Part shown: piece after piece, positions 60,261-64,000 of the stretch
How positions within the stretch are numbered: the stretch's first letter is position 1
Layout of the letters: every line of letters starts with the position of its first letter
DNA from: Lottia gigantea
Taxonomy: Eukaryota > Mollusca > Gastropoda > Lottiidae
Length of the DNA stretch: 64,000 nt
Direction: 5' to 3'
Assembly (NCBI RefSeq): GCF_000327385.1
Contig: NW_008708752.1
Span: 1,943,721-2,007,720 of the forward strand
Position numbers and translations under genes: made by a program
Notes under the pieces: generated by a model
Seen by the model: only the letters and a program-made list of their open reading frames with translations
Databases searched by the model: none
What the model was told of the DNA's origin: nothing

Positions 60261-61657
60261 ATTAGGGTTATTCATGAAAATATATACTAAATGATAGATA
60301 TCTGAATGTTATCTCCATCTCAACAATTAATAAATATTAAGATAAAAGCTAAAATATTAATATATTAGATTTGATTAAGGCGATATATTTTAATTTCATC
60401 TCCGATGTGTTACCCGATACGAATTGGTGTGAATATTCCGATTTACAAGTGATTACAATTTGAATATCATACGAAAATGATATCACAGTCAAATTGAAGC
60501 TGTTCTGATATTGATCGCAAAAATGCCTGTAAAATATTCTGTATGTCCCCAATCGTTTGTAATTTTGCTAATAGTTGGATCATGTAAAATTTTAGACTAT
60601 AGATAAACAAATTAAACAAAGAAATTATGAATAGTCATATCTATGAATTGCCAAAATTTAAAATCCACAAAAAGGATAACCGTTCTCACCTTTAAAAATT
60701 TGTACCAGGGTGTGCAACAAGGATACGTACTATGTCTCTTCTTCTTCTTACTTCCTATCAATATACTTGATTTAATTCCTAACATCGTCAAATACATTAA
60801 ATAAAAATGTCTTCAGAGGATGAGTGTCAAAATTTATAAAATATCAGCAATCAAAGAGCAATTTACTTTCAAAACTTGAAATTTAATGTCGAAGTGTCAT
60901 AATTTAAATATATGGTTTTCATAAGAAAGGGGATTAATCAAATTTTACTTATTAATTTAATGACTCAATCCAAAAATCACCATCAATTTTAATGAATTTA
61001 TTTGACTGTTGGCAAGATTCAAACAAGACATTAACAGGTTTTGCGATTAGACATATTTACACATTATCAAAATATAGAGACCCAAGAACAAAAGCTTAAG
61101 ACTGCTTTAAGCAATTACTGACATCTTGGTACAAAAGACGTTTAGAAAATTTGCTATAAACTGAAGCAATTTTAAGCCACAAACAATGAAATAAGTGAGT
61201 TATTTAATCATATTCATTTGATGATTAACTTCACATTGACAGTTCGAGGCATTGTAAAAAAGTGTTGGCATATCCGTCGTTAAGTCGTATACAGACGCTC
61301 AAACGCCTGGATATAGTGACAAAATATTACCCTCTCGTAAAGTGTGAGATACTCTAAAGCCTTGACCGTATGCCACGATAAATCGATTCCGGTGAAAATT
61401 GCCTTCAGGGCTGGTATCCACCTCACGTCATTTTGCCCCTCAATTGAAAGAAATAGATAAAGCGATTGTGTATCTACCCTTGCTAGACAATTGTTTACAG
61501 GATTTTCTCCTTGACATAATTATTGTTACATGATTTAAACAATAGATGGAGATGATGGCATGATTGTAAACGATTGTTTTCGATTGTTGGAAACAATCAG
61601 ATTTAAACCCATTACGATTAATAAACTGAGATGAACAATAACTTTATAAAGACATTA
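60261..61657. other. Intergenic, nothing recognised
   Basis: AT-rich DNA without supported features. Confidence 0.4.
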
Positions 61658-61663
61658 TTTATT
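61658..61663 (-). terminator. Polyadenylation signal directly after a stop codon
   Basis: AATAAA on the minus strand abuts the TAA of the exon at 61664-61856, which would make the 3'UTR very short. Confidence 0.4.
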
Positions 61664-61856
61664 TTAATTTCTCGGGATTTCAACAACAAGTTGTAAATCT
61701 CTGACGAGTCGCGAGCGAGTGACACTGCTATGTTTTTCAAGCCTCAAACCAAATTCGTCTCCTATCTGAATGAAGTCATTATCTGGTCCTCGCCGGCTTA
61801 GGATCTTCGTTGATAATCGACTAAGATCGCCGTCTCCGACCACTGTCAATATCGCC
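61664..61856 (-). CDS. Probable last coding exon of an unidentified minus-strand gene
   Basis: After a good acceptor (GTGTTTTGGCAG), one base completes a codon (phase-2 intron) and 63 codons follow to TAA: AILTVVGDGDLSRLSTKI, SRRGPDNDFIQIGDEFGL and RSRLVRDLQLVVEIPRN are its segments. GC content is well above its flanks and the codons are varied, as in real coding sequence. AATAAA follows at once. I do not recognise the protein. The upstream exons would lie at higher coordinates, in 61.9-64 kb or beyond the window; I could not find them. Confidence 0.45.
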
Positions 61857-64000
61857 CTGCCAAAACACAAACTTGTGAATTTTAGAATATTTAGCGATTA
61901 ATTTATGGGGATAAGCTTAAAAAGCTTACACAGGATTCATAATGTTCGAAATTTCGCGCCGATTTTCAAAATATTTGCAGAATTGTTACAATATGAATCA
62001 TTTAGTTGTTATGTTTTAAAACCATTTTCAATCAATTTATTAGGTTAAGCTTTAAACGTTTGCACAAGAACCGTCAGATTTAAACCTTAACATGTTAAAT
62101 TGAGAATTGGTTTTCCTAAATTTGTCACTGCCATAATATTGTACATGTGTGGAATTATTGATTAAGGAATTTTCTTAAAGACCTCAGTTTCCTTACTATC
62201 CTTAGAATCAGAAAAATCTCGCAAATATATGAGAGTCTTTATAAAACCAAATATCAAAATGCTGAGGTCCAGGTTCTTTTCAACGGAAGGCACTAAAATA
62301 GGAATAGTGTTATGTTTACAATTATGTTACAAAAGTTATCATAAAAGCACCAACACCTAAGCGAAATGTTAATAAAAAAAAGCACAGAAGGACTTTAAAT
62401 TACGGCACATATTGATAAAAAAAAGCTAATAGCATAAAAGTAAAGGTGAAAACTCATGAATATGAGGAGACGAACACAATCAAAGTGCTAATTGCATAGT
62501 CGCCAGTAGTGAGGATGGCGTCAGACCGAATTTTATCACTAACACAACTAGTGTTTAACTTTCTAATTTACTATTATCATTCCTTGTTAAAAATTACAAA
62601 TTTTCTTTTAACACTAACTTGTTAATTTATTTCTACCACTAATATTTCGTTTAACACTAACGTTACAATATGGCGCTGTTGATCGAATTTAAACTTGTGT
62701 TTACATTACAATATTCGAACAAAGGAAGTGCAAAAATACGTTTAAATTTTGTTCGGTACCTAAATAGTTGTCACTGCCGAGGGTCGTGAAGACCATATTT
62801 GATAAATATTTTCTGCTATAGCATTGCGTACGATATAGTTTACCTTGGACATGAGAGGGAAAAGTGAACCCTATATCCATAATGTGTTCTTTTGAGCAAC
62901 GTCCAAAAAAAATACTAGGGGTGGTCCAGTCCCCAATCATGGAAGAAAATAGTTGGTCTTATACCCCCGGCTCTCTTGGTTATACTGCCATTATATGCCC
63001 CTGTCACACAATACTTGTTATTTAAGGGAGATGGGCAAGTTGTTTCAACGAACAGCAACACAATGTTAGCAGATTATCGAAATAGTTCTTCAAAATAGTC
63101 AATTTGTTTACGTAATGGAATAATTAGACTAGGCACCGAAGTCGCAATGGCAGATTGCATGGCGATAAAAAATCAAAGATACAATTGCTGACCAATTTTG
63201 TCCTTGATTACATTTAGACATTCTTAATGCGGATGACGTATTTTTTCAAAAAAAATATTGCCCGACATATCCGACCTAATTGTTCGGCGACAAAAATTAA
63301 AGACATGATTGTCTGTTATAGGAAATTTTGTATTGGATAAAGCCTAAATCGCCAATTTTATGCCAAAACCCGTCTGAATTTCAAATTAATGTAATCGGCT
63401 TCATGTAAAATTATTGTAGATTGACCTCGGCGACTGCAAATTTAGTTTTCATTACAAATTCTCTTGATTTGATCAGCCATTGGCGTATGACGTCTCACAG
63501 ATAAAATTTCCAGACGACGAATCGTTCAAATATTCAGACCATAAGCTACTTAAAATCAACAAAAACAAAATGGCGCAGATTTGAAATCAATGAGGTACGA
63601 AACGAGGAGAAGATAATCGTTAAAGGATTAACAGCCGATAATCAATTTGCTAAATCAGTACGTTTAACCACGTGAAGGACTGGCGCCGAGATATCAACTG
63701 TTTAATTTAACCCTCACCACGTCACTCTGATTGTTTGGTAGTAGCGTCACGGTAGGGTTAAATTATCACGAGCCAGTTTCTTAAATTAAAAGTCCTTTTT
63801 GTGAAATCGAAGAGCCCCTGTTAAGGACTTTTTATTTGATCTTACGAAGAAAAATTTGTAACGAAAAATATTTCCACTACGCTTTATTTTGACAAAGGAA
63901 AATATGTCACCAAATCCATGATCAGACGGAGGATTTAAAACTCCAATTCATTTTTCTAAAAAAGGGAAATATTTGAAAATATCAAATAAAGAATAAATAC
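61857..64000. other. Possible intron of the minus-strand gene, or intergenic
   Basis: No further exon is supported. The minus-strand frame at 62701-62940 shows no motif. A weak SINE-tail-like TTTAAAACTCCAATTC lies near 63928. Confidence 0.35.

Overview
The window looks like nuclear DNA of an AT-rich animal genome. The genes have GT-AG introns, introns and intergenic DNA are long, and there are many small non-autonomous transposons, a SINE and minisatellites. The proteins are metazoan: a T-box transcription factor and a secreted fibrinogen-domain lectin. The SINE core and its tail (GACGTAAAACTCC plus a CATTT-type tail) resemble SINEs I associate with molluscs, and apple/EGF/fibrinogen lectins are common there. 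A mollusc, perhaps a gastropod, is my best guess, but the sequence does not prove it.

Layout: 1-6.4 kb holds low-complexity DNA, a 26-bp minisatellite, two copies of a TTAA-flanked MITE and a SINE. At 6.5-8.6 kb on the minus strand lies a three-exon gene for a secreted protein: signal peptide, PAN/apple domain, one EGF-like motif and a fibrinogen-related domain. All its splice phases agree, but one reading-frame break interrupts the fibrinogen domain. From 8.9 to 12.2 kb there are two more copies of the same MITE, a 542-bp TTAA-flanked MITE and a 123-bp hAT-like MITE with perfect 8-bp target duplications. At 12.8-13.1 kb there is an orphan open frame for a multi-span membrane segment. From 13 to 26 kb I find no firm gene, only repeats and one speculative 5' exon.

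The main gene is a complete Tbx2/3-type T-box gene, six coding exons on the plus strand (26258-33449, 627 residues), ending in a 3'UTR with two AATAAA signals near 33.88 kb. Its T-box and N-terminal motif are well conserved. Its C-terminal third is unusual: it has an eh1-like motif and a lineage-specific array of Asp/Ser-Met-Phe-Lys repeats.

From 33.9 to 61.6 kb there is about 28 kb without a convincing gene. It carries minisatellites, a compound microsatellite, SINE tails, foldback sequences and some less AT-rich islands. Such a desert beside a developmental regulator could hold enhancers, but that is inference. At 61.66-61.86 kb on the minus strand a small open frame with a good acceptor and an AATAAA at its stop looks like the last exon of a gene that continues leftward on the minus strand (higher plus coordinates). 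The lectin and the T-box gene show no sign of working together. I recognise no retrovirus, LTR element or Polinton.
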